This document shows positions 15,028 to 24,377 of a stretch of DNA of 49,278 nucleotides, in pieces; the stretch's first letter is position 1; every line of letters starts with the position of its first letter. The notes below the pieces were generated by a model. That model was not told where the DNA came from. It did not search any database and was given only the letters and a program-made list of their open reading frames with translations. Made by a program: the position numbers and the translations under genes. The stretch is from contig JAFZOL010000051.1 in assembly GCA_017550625.1 (NCBI GenBank), positions 1 to 49,278 on the forward strand, written 5' to 3'. The stretch is from Clostridia bacterium. Its GTDB lineage: Bacteria > Bacillota > Clostridia > Oscillospirales > Acutalibacteraceae.

Positions 15028-17501
15028 GGCTTTCATTTTCCACCCGCGGGCGCTTCGGCGGAAACTGGCAGGACCAGATCCGTTTGGCGCTCGAAAACGG
15101 CTTCTCGGGCGTCGAGGTCTACGACGCGTATAAGGACGCGTCCCTCGTGGGGCCGGGGGCCCCGCTGTCGCCCGACGCCGCCCTGCTCACGCTCCGGCAG
15201 CTGCGCGAGCGCGGCCTTTCGATCCCCGTGCTCGACTCCTCGGTCGATTTCGCCCTCGAAACGGACGAAACGGCAGCGGCGATCTCGTCGCTTCTCTCTC
15301 TCACGGCGCTTTTGCAGACGCCGAACGTGGCGGTGCGCACCGACTGCGGCGACCCCGAAAAGGTCGAGGCATCGCTCAGCCGCCTGCTGCCCGAGGTGAA
15401 GAAGGCGGGCGCTGTGCTGCTCATCAAAACGAACGGCGCGTTTTCGGACACGGCGAAGCTCCGCGCGCTGCTCGACGCCTTCGCGTGCGACGAGCTGGGC
15501 GTATTGTGGGACGTGCACCATCCCTACCGCGACTGCGGCGAAATGCCGGACGAAACGATCCGCAACCTCGGCGCCTACGTGCGCCACGTCCACCTCAGGG
15601 ACTCGCTCGACCGCGACACCTACGCCCTCGTGGGCGAGGGCTCCATGCCGATCCCCGACGTGATGCGCGCGCTCTCGAGCATCGACTACATGGGCTTCAT
15701 CTCGCTCGAGTGGAAGCCCGAATGGATGCCGGACCTGCCGTTCCCGGACGTGATCCTGCCGCATTTCGAAAACTACATGACGCGCTTTTCCTCCACCAGG
15801 GGCAAGAAAAAGGCGCTTTATCCGAACCACGACGGCACGGGCGAATACGTGTGGAAAAAGGACGAGCTCATCGACCTCACCTTCCCGCAGGTGCTCGACC
15901 GCATGGCCGAGGAATTCCCCGACCAATACTGCTTCAAATACACCACGCTCGACTACACCCGCACCTACCGCGAGTTCCGCGAGGACGTGGACGCCTTCGC
16001 CCGCGCCCTCGTGTCGCTGGGCGTGCGCCCGGGCGCGAAGGTCGCCGTGTGGGCCACCAACGTCCCGGCGTGGTACATCTCGTTCTGGGCGGCCACGCGC
16101 ATCGGCGCGGTCCTCGTCACCGTGAACACCGCCTATAAGATCCACGAGGCGGAGTATCTGCTGCGCCAGTCCGACACGCACACCCTCATCATGATCGAGT
16201 CGTGCCTCGACTCCGACTACCGCGCCATCGTCAACGAGCTCTGCCCCGAGATCGCCTCGGCCAAGCCCGGGCAGGCGCTGCACTGCAAGCGGCTGCCGTT
16301 CCTTCGCAACGTGATCACGGCGGGCTTCCGCATGCCCGGGTGCCTCACGTTCGACGAGGCCATGGCGCGCAAGGACCTCGTGTCCGAGCGCGAGACCGCG
16401 CGCCTCGCTTCTCTCGTGCGCCCGTCGGACGTTTGCAACATGCAGTATACCTCCGGCACCACGGGCTTCCCGAAGGGTGTAATGCTCACGCACTACAACG
16501 TGGTCAACAACGGCAAGTGCATCGGCGACCGCATGGGCCTCTCCACGGCTGACCGCATGATGATCCAGGTGCCCATGTTCCACTGCTTCGGCATGGTGCT
16601 CAGCATGACCGCCTCGATGACCCACGGCGCCACCATGTGCCCCATGCCCTATTTCTCCGCCAAGAGCTCGCTCTCGTGCGTCACGCAGGAGAAGATCACC
16701 TGCTTCAACGGCGTGCCCACCATGTTCATCGCCATGTTCAACCACCCCGATTACCGCAAAACCGATTTCTCGCACATGCGCACGGGCATCATGGCGGGGG
16801 CGGGCTGCCCGCCCGAGCTCATGCGCCGCGCCGCCGACCCGGACGAGATGCACATGACCGGGATCGTCAGCGTCTACGGCCAGACCGAATCCTCGCCCGG
16901 CTCCACGATGACGGCGTGGACCGACCCGCTCGATATGCGCACCGAAACCGTGGGCTACGCCTTCCCGCACGTGCAGTGCAAGATCGTGGACCCCGCCACC
17001 GGCGAGATCTTGCCGGACGGCGAAAACGGCGAGTTCTGCTCGAAGGGCTACAACACGATGAAGGGCTATTACAAAATGCCCGACGCCACGAAGGACGCGG
17101 TTGACGCCGACGGGTGGCTGCACTCCGGCGACCTTGCCTGCCGCGCGCCCGACGGCACCTACCGCATCACCGGGCGCATCAAGGATATGATCATCCGCGG
17201 CGGCGAGAACCTGTACCCCAAAGAGATCGAGGAGTTCATCCTCACGCACCCCTTGGTGTCCGACGTGCAGGTCATCGGCGTGCCCGACAAACGCTACGGC
17301 GAAGAGGCGCTGGCGGCCGTGATCCTCAAAGAGGGCGCCGTTCTCACTGAGCCCGAGCTGCGCGAATACATCGTCAAATCGCTCGCGCGCCACAAAGTGC
17401 CGAAATACATCGAATTCACGGACGCGTTCCCCATGAACGCCGCCGGCAAGATCCTGAAATACAAAATGCGCGAAGACGCCGTGAAGCGTCTCGGCCTGTA
17501 A
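15024..17501 (+). CDS. Fusion of a xylose-isomerase-like TIM barrel and an acyl-CoA synthetase
   Basis: An 825-residue fusion. Residues 1-255 are a sugar-phosphate isomerase/epimerase-type barrel with Asp163/His166 (LWDVHHPYR), His190 (HVHLRD) and Glu229 (ISLEW). The strand that normally supplies a metal-binding Glu reads LLIKTNG with Lys135. Residues 280-825 are an AMP-forming acyl-CoA ligase: YTSGTTGFPKG (475-485), VYGQTESSPG, the HSGD motif, GRIKDMIIRGGENLYP, and the acyl-adenylation Lys809 in NAAGKILKYK. The ligase part resembles medium-chain fatty acyl-CoA synthetases. ATGA coupling to the LeuA-like gene and 19 bases to the next ligase make one operon. The reaction joining the two halves is unknown. 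Confidence 0.85.
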   Translation: MRLSFSTRGRFGGNWQDQIRLALENGFSGVEVYDAYKDASLVGPGAPLSPDAALLTLRQLRERGLSIPVLDSSVDFALETDETAAAISSLLSLTALLQTPNVAVRTDCGDPEKVEASLSRLLPEVKKAGAVLLIKTNGAFSDTAKLRALLDAFACDELGVLWDVHHPYRDCGEMPDETIRNLGAYVRHVHLRDSLDRDTYALVGEGSMPIPDVMRALSSIDYMGFISLEWKPEWMPDLPFPDVILPHFENYMTRFSSTRGKKKALYPNHDGTGEYVWKKDELIDLTFPQVLDRMAEEFPDQYCFKYTTLDYTRTYREFREDVDAFARALVSLGVRPGAKVAVWATNVPAWYISFWAATRIGAVLVTVNTAYKIHEAEYLLRQSDTHTLIMIESCLDSDYRAIVNELCPEIASAKPGQALHCKRLPFLRNVITAGFRMPGCLTFDEAMARKDLVSERETARLASLVRPSDVCNMQYTSGTTGFPKGVMLTHYNVVNNGKCIGDRMGLSTADRMMIQVPMFHCFGMVLSMTASMTHGATMCPMPYFSAKSSLSCVTQEKITCFNGVPTMFIAMFNHPDYRKTDFSHMRTGIMAGAGCPPELMRRAADPDEMHMTGIVSVYGQTESSPGSTMTAWTDPLDMRTETVGYAFPHVQCKIVDPATGEILPDGENGEFCSKGYNTMKGYYKMPDATKDAVDADGWLHSGDLACRAPDGTYRITGRIKDMIIRGGENLYPKEIEEFILTHPLVSDVQVIGVPDKRYGEEALAAVILKEGAVLTEPELREYIVKSLARHKVPKYIEFTDAFPMNAAGKILKYKMREDAVKRLGL

Positions 17502-17520
17502 CGCACCCCGGAGGGACCCT

Positions 17521-19776
17521 ATGACAACCACAGAAATGCAGAAAATGCGCGAGGTCGCGCTCAGAATCCGCGAAATGCGCGAGATCACGGGCCTTACGCG
17601 CGCCGAAATGGCCCAGAAGGTCGAGGTCACGCCCGAAGAATACGACGCCTACGAAAGCGGATCGGTGGACTTTCCGTTCACCTTCATCCACAAGTGCGCC
17701 CTCGTGTTCGGCATCGGCATCACCGACCTGCTCGAGGGCAAAAGCGCGCACCTGTCGTCCTACACCGTCACCCGCAAGGGCCACGGCCTTGAGACCGCGA
17801 AAGAAGACGGCATCGAGATCCGCGACCTTGCCCCCATGTTCCGCAAAAAGATCGCCGAACCCTACTGGGTGCGCTATGAATACGATCCCGCGTTGCAGGA
17901 TAAGCCCATTCATTTGGCGAAGCACTCGGGGCAGGAGTTCGACCTCATCATCTCCGGCCGCCTCAAGGTGCAGGTCGGCGACAACGTCGAATACCTGAGC
18001 GAAGGCGACAGCATTTATTACAACTCCTCCACGCCCCACGGCATGATCGCCGTGGACGGCCGCGAATGCCTGTTCGTGGCGGTGGTGCTGCCGGGCGCCG
18101 ACGACGCCCCCACGCGCGACACCCTGATCCCCGCCCGCTATTCGGGCCGCAAGTTCATCTCGTCCGCGTTCATCTCCTGCGGCGAAAACGAAAACGGCTA
18201 TCCGCTCTCGGTCGAGCTGCACCAGCCCGACACCTTCAACTTCGCCTTCGACGTGGTCGACGCGCTTGCAAAACGCGAGCCCGAAAAGCTCGCCATGCTG
18301 CACGTGTCCGACGACGGGTCCGAGCGCCGCTTCACGTTCAACGACATGAAGCGCGCGTCGAACCAGTGCGCCAACTATTTCAAGAGCCTCGGCGTCAAAA
18401 AGGGCGACCGCGTGATGCTCGTGCTCAAGCGCCACTATCCCTTCTGGTTCGCCATCCTCGGCCTGCACAAGCTCGGCGCCGTGGCGATCCCGGCCACGAA
18501 CCAGCTCCAGGCGCACGATTTCGAATACCGCTTCAACGCCGCGGGCGTCAGCACGATTTTGTGCACCGCCGACGGCGACGTCGCCGCCCAGGTCGAGCTC
18601 GCCGAAAAGACCTGCCCCACGCTGGTGCGCAAGCTCATCGTCGGCGGCTCCCGCCCGGGCTGGAAGGATTTCGACGCCGAATACCCGCTCTATTCCACGC
18701 ATTTCTACCGCGACGACGACACCGCCTGCGGCGACGATCCGCTGCTCATGCTCTTCACGTCCGGCACCACCGGCTACCCGAAGATCGCCGTGCACACGCA
18801 CAAATACCCGCTCGCGCACTACATGACCGCGAAATACTGGCACGGCGTGAGCGACGAGGGGCTGCATTTCACGATCTCCGAAACCGGCTGGGGCAAGGCG
18901 CTGTGGGGCAAGCTCTACGGCCAGTGGATGTGCGAGGGCGCGATATTCGTCTACGATTTCGACCGCTTCGACGCGTCGAAGATTCTGCCGATGTTCGAAA
19001 AATACCATATCACCACGTTCTGCGCCCCGCCCACGATCCTTCGCATGATGGTCAAGCAGGACCTCTCGAAATACGATTTCTCGTCCGTCGAGCACATGAC
19101 CACCGCCGGCGAAGCGCTCAACCCCGAGGTCTACCGCCAGTTCGAAAAGGCCACCGGCATCCAGATCATGGAGGGCTTCGGCCAGACCGAGACCACGCTC
19201 GCCATCGGCAACTTCTTCGGCGGCACGCATAAGATCGGCTCCATGGGCAAGCCCTCGCCTCTTTACGAAGTCACCCTGCTCGACCCCGACGGCAAAGAGG
19301 TGCCCGACGGCGAGGTGGGCGAGATCTGCATCCGCGAAAACGCCGCCTGCGGCCTGTTCTCGGGCTATTATCTCGACGACGAGCGCACGCGCGAAGTGCG
19401 GCACGACGGCTGGTATCACACCGGCGACACCGCTTGGCGCGACGAGGATGATTTCTACTGGTACGTCGGCCGCGTGGACGACGTGATCAAGTCCTCGGGC
19501 TACCGTATCGGCCCGTTCGAGATCGAGTCGGTCATCATGGAGCTGCCTTACGTCCTCGAGTGCGGCGTCTCGGCAGCCCCGGACGAAACGAGGGGCCAGG
19601 TCGTCAAGGCCTCGGTCGTGCTCGTGCCCGGGGTCGAGGGCACCGAGGAGCTCAAAAAAGAGATCCAATCTTACGTCAAATCCCACACCGCGCCCTACAA
19701 ATACCCCCGCATCGTCGTCTTCCGCGACTCGTTGCCCAAAACGGTCAGCGGCAAGATCCAGCGCGCGCTGCTTTGA
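17521..19776 (+). CDS. XRE-cupin-acyl-CoA synthetase fusion, paralog 1
   Basis: A 751-residue three-part protein. Residues 12-65 form an XRE helix-turn-helix (LRIREMREITGLTRAEMAQKV...EEYDAYESG). Residues 115-190 form a cupin (HSGQEFDLIISGRLKV, GDSIYYNSSTPHGMIAV). Residues about 225-751 form an AMP-forming acyl-CoA synthetase of the ACSM/butyryl-CoA-ligase type with FTSGTTGYPK (412-421), GFGQTET, YHTGDTAW, GRVDDVIKSSGYRIGP and Lys745 in TVSGKIQ. The enzyme domain looks intact. It starts at ATG behind GGAGGG. A DNA-binding, ligand-sensing and acid-activating protein could sense its own substrate; that is inference. Confidence 0.85.
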   Translation: MTTTEMQKMREVALRIREMREITGLTRAEMAQKVEVTPEEYDAYESGSVDFPFTFIHKCALVFGIGITDLLEGKSAHLSSYTVTRKGHGLETAKEDGIEIRDLAPMFRKKIAEPYWVRYEYDPALQDKPIHLAKHSGQEFDLIISGRLKVQVGDNVEYLSEGDSIYYNSSTPHGMIAVDGRECLFVAVVLPGADDAPTRDTLIPARYSGRKFISSAFISCGENENGYPLSVELHQPDTFNFAFDVVDALAKREPEKLAMLHVSDDGSERRFTFNDMKRASNQCANYFKSLGVKKGDRVMLVLKRHYPFWFAILGLHKLGAVAIPATNQLQAHDFEYRFNAAGVSTILCTADGDVAAQVELAEKTCPTLVRKLIVGGSRPGWKDFDAEYPLYSTHFYRDDDTACGDDPLLMLFTSGTTGYPKIAVHTHKYPLAHYMTAKYWHGVSDEGLHFTISETGWGKALWGKLYGQWMCEGAIFVYDFDRFDASKILPMFEKYHITTFCAPPTILRMMVKQDLSKYDFSSVEHMTTAGEALNPEVYRQFEKATGIQIMEGFGQTETTLAIGNFFGGTHKIGSMGKPSPLYEVTLLDPDGKEVPDGEVGEICIRENAACGLFSGYYLDDERTREVRHDGWYHTGDTAWRDEDDFYWYVGRVDDVIKSSGYRIGPFEIESVIMELPYVLECGVSAAPDETRGQVVKASVVLVPGVEGTEELKKEIQSYVKSHTAPYKYPRIVVFRDSLPKTVSGKIQRALL

Positions 19777-19809
19777 TCGGTGCGATTGTATAAAAAATAA
19801 TTATTTATA

Positions 19810-19838
19810 TTGACTTTATCATTTGTTGGTGCTATAAT
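19810..19838 (+). promoter_or_regulatory. Promoter of the T-box transcript
   Basis: TTGACT (19810-19815) and TATAAT (19833-19838) are separated by 17 nt. This near-consensus promoter places the RNA start at about 19845, at the head of the T-box leader. Confidence 0.85.
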
Positions 19839-19844
19839 CTGTTT

Positions 19845-20107
19845 CGATTTCATCCAAAGGCTGTAACGAAGAGGTCAGCGCGAAGGACGGGCCAAGAGAG
19901 CCGGCGGCAGGTGTGAGCCGGCGCCGAGCCCGCGCTGAGGTCGCTTTTGAGCCGGAGAGAAGAAAGGGGATACCCCGAGTAGAGCTCTCCCGATTTCGCC
20001 GCGTTAAGGCGCAGGGAGCGATCCCGAAGGGGCGGCAGACTGCCGCAATTTGAGTGGTACCGCGGGCTTTTGCCCGTCTCAAAGTGTTCTTTGAGGCGGG
20101 CTTTTTT
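19845..20107 (+). promoter_or_regulatory. T-box riboswitch, probable valine specifier, with terminator
   Basis: The leader has a T-box stem I with AGAGAG and GGCAGGTG-type conserved elements (19895-19920). The antiterminator sequence TGGTACCGCGGG is at 20055-20066 and a strong terminator at 20072-20107 (13-bp stem, six T). AAGAG and CTTTT close the specifier loop and GCGCG/CGCGC lies above it. By analogy with glyQS, where one purine separates specifier from stem, the specifier is GTC at 19940-19942 (valine). The bulge base T in TGGT matches discriminator A73, as in tRNA-Val, and argues against serine. The T-box itself is near certain; valine is probable. Confidence 0.85.
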
Positions 20108-20134
20108 CTACCGCGGCGGAAAGGACGGTTTCTT

Positions 20135-22429
20135 TTGGAAAAACTGACCGGGCTTGATTACAAGATCATGGAAATGGCGCTGCGCATCCGCGAGCTGCGC
20201 GAGATCACGCGCTTCACCCCCGCCGAAATGGCCGAGAAGACCGGCGTTTCGGTCGAGGAGTATCTGAGCTGCGAAAACGGCGAAAGCGACCTCAACTTCG
20301 CGTTCATCTACCGCTGCGCCTTGGCGTTCGGCGTGGACGTGACCGACATCATCGAGGGCGTGAGCCCCACGCTGCGTTCCTATACGCTCACGCGCGCGGG
20401 CGGCGGGCAGCGCATCGACCAGGCGCACGGCATGGAATACTATAACCTCGCCGCGTCGTTCCTAAACCGCATCGCCGAGCCGCTTTACGTGCACTCCACG
20501 TTCTCCGAAGAAGCGCAGCACAAAGATATCCAGCTCACGTCCCACGCGGGGCAGGAGTGCGACATCGTGATCACCGGCCGCCTCATGGTGCAGGTCGGCT
20601 CGCACAAAGAAGTCCTCGGCCCCGGCGACAGCATCTATTACGATTCCTCCACCCCGCACGGCATGATCGCGGTCGGGGGCGAGGACTGCCGTTTCTACGC
20701 CATCGTGCTCAACCCCACGGGCGAGCCGATCCCGGAGCTCACCCCCGCCAAGCTCATCCCGAACGCCGAGCGCACCGTGCGCCGCCCCGACGACGGGGGC
20801 GCCGTCTGGCGGCAGTTCGTGGACGTGGAAGAGGACGAGCACGGCACGCCGCTCTCGATCCAATTCAAAAACGCGGACCGCTTCAACTTCGGCTTCGACG
20901 TGGTGGACGCCATCGCCGCCAAGGCCCCCGAAAAGCTTGCGATGCTCCACGTCGCGGCGGACGGCACGGAGCGGCGCTACACCTTCAACGACATGAAGCG
21001 CGCCTCGAACCAGTGCGCGAACTACTTCAAGAGCCTCGGCGTGAAAAAGGGCGACCGCGTGCTGCTGGCGCTCAGGCGCCGGCAGGAGTTCTGGTTCGCC
21101 ATCCTCGGCCTCAACAAGCTCGGCGCGATCGCCATCCCCGCCACGAGCCAGCTGCAGGCGCACGATTTCGAATACCGCTTCAAGGCCGCGGGCGTCACGG
21201 CGGTGGTCTGCACCGCGAGCGACGACACCGCCCACCAGGTCGACCTCGCGCTCGAAAGCTACGACGGCATGAAACACAAGCTGCTCGTCGGCGGCACGCG
21301 TGAGGGCTGGCGCAGCTTCGACGAAGAATTCCCGCTCTATTCGGCGCATTTCTACCGCGACGACAATTCCCCCTGCGGCGAAGACCTCATGCTCATGTAT
21401 TTCACCTCCGGCACCTCGGGCTACCCCAAGATCGCCGCGCACAACCACAAATACCCGCTCGGCCATTTCCACACCGCCCATTACTGGCACGAGGCCGATC
21501 CCGACGGCCTGCATTTCACGATCTCCGACACCGGCTGGGCCAAGGCCATGTGGGGCAAGCTCTACGGCCAGTGGCTGTGCGAGGCCGCCACGTTCGTCTA
21601 CGATTTCGACCGCTTCGACGCGTCGAAGATCCTGCCGATGTTCGCGAAATACCACATCACCACGTTCTGCGCCCCGCCCACCATGCTGCGCATGATGGTG
21701 AAGCAGGACCTCTCGAAATACGATTTCTCGTCCGTGAGGCACATGACCACGGCGGGCGAAGCTTTGAACCCCGAGGTCTACCGCCAGTTCGAAAAGGCCA
21801 CGGGCCTCCAGATCCTCGAGGGCTTCGGCCAGTCCGAGACCACTATGGTCATCGGCAACCTCACCGGCGCGCCGCATAAGATCGGCTCCATGGGCAAGCC
21901 CGTGCCGACCTACAAGGTCCGCCTTATCGATCCCGACGGCAAAGACGTGCCGGTCGGCGAGGTCGGCGAGATCGTGATCGACATCACGGGCGGTATGCCG
22001 CCGGGCCTCGCGGTCGAATACTACGGCGACCCCGAAAAGACCGCCGAAACGTGGCGCGACGGTTTCTATCACACCGGCGACACCGCGTGGCGCGACGAGG
22101 ACGGCTATTTCTGGTACGTCGGCCGCGTGGACGACGTGATCAAGTCCTCCGGCTACCGCATCGGCCCGTTCGAGATCGAATCCGTCATTATGGAACTCCC
22201 GTACGTCCTCGAGTGCGGTGTCTCGGCCGCCCCGGACGAGACCCGCGGGCAGGTCGTCAAGGCCTCGGTCGTGCTCGTGCCCGGCAAAGAGGGCACCGAG
22301 GAGCTCAAAAAAGAGATCCAGACCTACGTCAAGACCCACACCGCCCCCTACAAATACCCGCGCATCGTGGTCTTCCGTGACTCCCTTCCCAAAACGGTCA
22401 GCGGCAAGATCATCCGCAGCGCTCTGTGA
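20135..22429 (+). CDS. XRE-cupin-acyl-CoA synthetase fusion, paralog 2, T-box controlled
   Basis: A 764-residue paralog of the preceding gene with the same order: XRE helix-turn-helix (about 14-68), cupin (HAGQECDIVITGRLMVQVG, GDSIYYDSSTPHGMIAV) and acyl-CoA synthetase (YFTSGTSGYPK, GFGQSET, YHTGDTAW, Lys758 in TVSGKII). The start is TTG at 20135, nine bases after AAGGA, which gives an N-terminus matching paralog 1; the first downstream ATG at 20168 has no ribosome site. Long stretches near the C-terminus are identical between the paralogs, but paralog 2 has a longer cupin-ligase linker. Expression should rise when the cognate tRNA, probably tRNA-Val, is uncharged. Confidence 0.85.
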   Translation: MEKLTGLDYKIMEMALRIRELREITRFTPAEMAEKTGVSVEEYLSCENGESDLNFAFIYRCALAFGVDVTDIIEGVSPTLRSYTLTRAGGGQRIDQAHGMEYYNLAASFLNRIAEPLYVHSTFSEEAQHKDIQLTSHAGQECDIVITGRLMVQVGSHKEVLGPGDSIYYDSSTPHGMIAVGGEDCRFYAIVLNPTGEPIPELTPAKLIPNAERTVRRPDDGGAVWRQFVDVEEDEHGTPLSIQFKNADRFNFGFDVVDAIAAKAPEKLAMLHVAADGTERRYTFNDMKRASNQCANYFKSLGVKKGDRVLLALRRRQEFWFAILGLNKLGAIAIPATSQLQAHDFEYRFKAAGVTAVVCTASDDTAHQVDLALESYDGMKHKLLVGGTREGWRSFDEEFPLYSAHFYRDDNSPCGEDLMLMYFTSGTSGYPKIAAHNHKYPLGHFHTAHYWHEADPDGLHFTISDTGWAKAMWGKLYGQWLCEAATFVYDFDRFDASKILPMFAKYHITTFCAPPTMLRMMVKQDLSKYDFSSVRHMTTAGEALNPEVYRQFEKATGLQILEGFGQSETTMVIGNLTGAPHKIGSMGKPVPTYKVRLIDPDGKDVPVGEVGEIVIDITGGMPPGLAVEYYGDPEKTAETWRDGFYHTGDTAWRDEDGYFWYVGRVDDVIKSSGYRIGPFEIESVIMELPYVLECGVSAAPDETRGQVVKASVVLVPGKEGTEELKKEIQTYVKTHTAPYKYPRIVVFRDSLPKTVSGKIIRSAL

Positions 22430-22438
22430 GGTGCGCCC

Positions 22439-23248
22439 ATGAAAGTGACGCTCATCCAGCAGGATACCCGCTTCGCGGATCCCGATTATAATTTCACCCA
22501 TATTTCGGCGCTCATCGAAGAGGCGGTCAAAGCCGAGTCGCCCGACGTGATCGTCCTGCCCGAGACCTTCAACACCGGCTTCTTCCCGCGCGAAAACCTC
22601 GCGTCCTTCGCCGACGACGACGGCAAGCGTACCCGTGAGACCATCGGCGCGCTCGCGAAAAAGCACGGCGTGAACGTCGTGGCGGGCAGTGTGGCGAACC
22701 GCCGCGCCGACGGCGTATATAACACCGCCCTCGTTTTCGACCGCGAAGGAAACGAGATCGCCTCCTACGACAAGACCCATCTCTTCACCCCCTCAGGCGA
22801 AGACGACTTCTTCGTCAAAGGCGACCACCTGACCTCCTTCACGCTCGACGGCGCGAAGTGCGGCCTCATCATCTGCTACGATATCCGCTTCCCGGAGCTC
22901 ACGCGCACCCTCGCCCTCGGCGGCATGGACGTGCTCTTCGTCGTGGCGCAGTGGCCCGAGCCCCGCATCGCCCATCTTCTCGCGCTCTCCAAGGCCCGCG
23001 CGATCGAGAACCAGGCCTTCGTCGTCTGCTGCAATTCCTGCGGCAAAGCGGGCGGCACCCAAAACGGCGGGCATTCCTCCGTCCACGACCCGTGGGGCGC
23101 TTTGCTGGCCGTTGCAGGGGCGGGGGAGGAGATCCTCTCTGCGGCCTGCGACCTTACGGTGCTTTCGGGCATCCGCGAATCCATCAACGTTTTCCGCGAC
23201 CGCCGTCCGGCGCTCTACCGTCTCGGCGCGGCCCCGGAGGATATATAA
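22439..23248 (+). CDS. Carbon-nitrogen hydrolase, omega-amidase-like
   Basis: A 269-residue nitrilase-superfamily amidase with the catalytic triad Glu42 (LPETFNTGF), Lys112 (DKTHLF) and Cys146 (IICYDIRFPE). The LPETF, YDKTHLF and CYDIRFPEL motifs are those of omega-amidase (Nit2/YafV type), which hydrolyses 2-oxo-glutaramate or succinamate produced after glutamine-type transamination. The gene begins 9 bases after the T-box-controlled ligase, with its GAGGTG site overlapping that stop codon, and a branched-chain aminotransferase follows. That pairing supports a role in transamination chemistry. It is cytosolic, with no signal peptide. Confidence 0.85.
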   Translation: MKVTLIQQDTRFADPDYNFTHISALIEEAVKAESPDVIVLPETFNTGFFPRENLASFADDDGKRTRETIGALAKKHGVNVVAGSVANRRADGVYNTALVFDREGNEIASYDKTHLFTPSGEDDFFVKGDHLTSFTLDGAKCGLIICYDIRFPELTRTLALGGMDVLFVVAQWPEPRIAHLLALSKARAIENQAFVVCCNSCGKAGGTQNGGHSSVHDPWGALLAVAGAGEEILSAACDLTVLSGIRESINVFRDRRPALYRLGAAPEDI

Positions 23249-23277
23249 AAGCGAAAACCAAAAAAGGAGCATAGATC

Positions 23278-24375
23278 ATGGAACACACCTATCCCGTAAC
23301 CGGAACCACGCATCCCAAACCCCGCCCGACCGACGAAAACAACCTCGGCTTCGGCCTCTATTTCACCGACCACATGTTCCTCATGGACTACGATGAGGGG
23401 CAGGGCTGGCACGACGGGCGCATCGTGCCCTACGCCCCGCTCGAGATCGACCCCGCCTCGTGCGTGCTGCACTACGCGCAGATGATGTTCGAGGGCATGA
23501 AGGCCTACCGCCGTCCCGACGGCAGACTGCAGCTCTTCCGCCCCGACATGAACGCCAAGCGCATGGCGCGCACCGCCGACCGCATGGCCATGCCCGTCCT
23601 GCCGCAGGAGATCCTGATCTCCGCGGTCTCCGAGCTTCTCGACGTGGACAAGGACTGGATGCCCAAGGCGCCCGACACCTCGATGTATATCCGCCCGTTC
23701 ATCTTCGGCAACGAGATCTCGTTCTCGGCGATGGCGGCCAAGCACTACACGTTCGCGATCATCCTCGCGCCCACCGGCGCTTATTACGCCTCCAACACCG
23801 GCAAGCTCGGCACCTCGCGCATCTACGTGCAGGATGAATACATCCGCGCTGCGCAGGGCGGCACGGGCTTCGCGAAGGTCGGCGGCAACTACGGCGGCGC
23901 CATGCGCGCCACCGAGGTCGCAAAGCAGTTCCACTGCAAGGACGTGCTCTGGCTCGACGCCCGCGACCACAAATACGTCGAAGAGATCGGCACCTCGAAC
24001 GCCTTCTTCCGCATCGGCGACGAAGTCATCACCGCCCCGCTCGACACCGGCACCATCCTGCCCGGCGTCACGCGCGACTCCGTGATCCAGCTTCTGAAAA
24101 AATGGGGCGTGAAGATCACCGAGCGCAGGCTCTCGATCGACGAGCTGCTCGCCGCGCAGAAGGACGGCTCCCTTAAGGAGATCTTCGCCTCCGGCACCGC
24201 TGCCGTCATCGCGGCCATCGGCTGCCTCAACGTCAAGGGCGTCGACTATCCGGTCGCCGACGGCGAGGCGGGCGAGATCGCCACGCGCCTGTATAACGAC
24301 CTCTACGGCATGCAGACCGGCAAGGTCGAGGACTATATGGGCTGGACCTGGCCGCTCGACATCACGGTCGATTGA
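23278..24375 (+). CDS. ilvE: Branched-chain amino acid aminotransferase
   Basis: A 365-residue fold-type IV PLP enzyme of the longer (class II, eukaryote/Gram-positive) BCAT group. It exchanges amino groups between Val, Leu or Ile and 2-oxoglutarate. The Schiff-base lysine is Lys200 in GFAKVGGNYGG. YAQMMFEGMKAYR, the EEIGTSNAF cofactor loop (GTG-loop equivalent) and the FASGTAAVI phosphate-binding turn are present. The ATG follows AAAAGGAG. It lies between the amidase and the 2-oxoacid:ferredoxin oxidoreductase genes, so it would supply the branched 2-oxo acids they use, or take them back to amino acids. Confidence 0.93.
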   Translation: MEHTYPVTGTTHPKPRPTDENNLGFGLYFTDHMFLMDYDEGQGWHDGRIVPYAPLEIDPASCVLHYAQMMFEGMKAYRRPDGRLQLFRPDMNAKRMARTADRMAMPVLPQEILISAVSELLDVDKDWMPKAPDTSMYIRPFIFGNEISFSAMAAKHYTFAIILAPTGAYYASNTGKLGTSRIYVQDEYIRAAQGGTGFAKVGGNYGGAMRATEVAKQFHCKDVLWLDARDHKYVEEIGTSNAFFRIGDEVITAPLDTGTILPGVTRDSVIQLLKKWGVKITERRLSIDELLAAQKDGSLKEIFASGTAAVIAAIGCLNVKGVDYPVADGEAGEIATRLYNDLYGMQTGKVEDYMGWTWPLDITVD

Positions 24376-24377
24376 GC

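Noticed and set aside
15033-17630. Antisense 865-residue open frame over the TIM-barrel/ligase gene
   Set aside because: Low-complexity Arg/Val/His-rich translation typical of the reverse strand of GC-rich genes; no motif. Equivalent long antisense frames over 17.4-19.7 and 20.5-22.8 kb are rejected for the same reason.
19940-19942. Serine (TCG) specifier reading of the T-box
   Set aside because: It would leave no spacer before the closing stem, and the TGGT bulge fits discriminator A73, whereas tRNA-Ser normally has G73.
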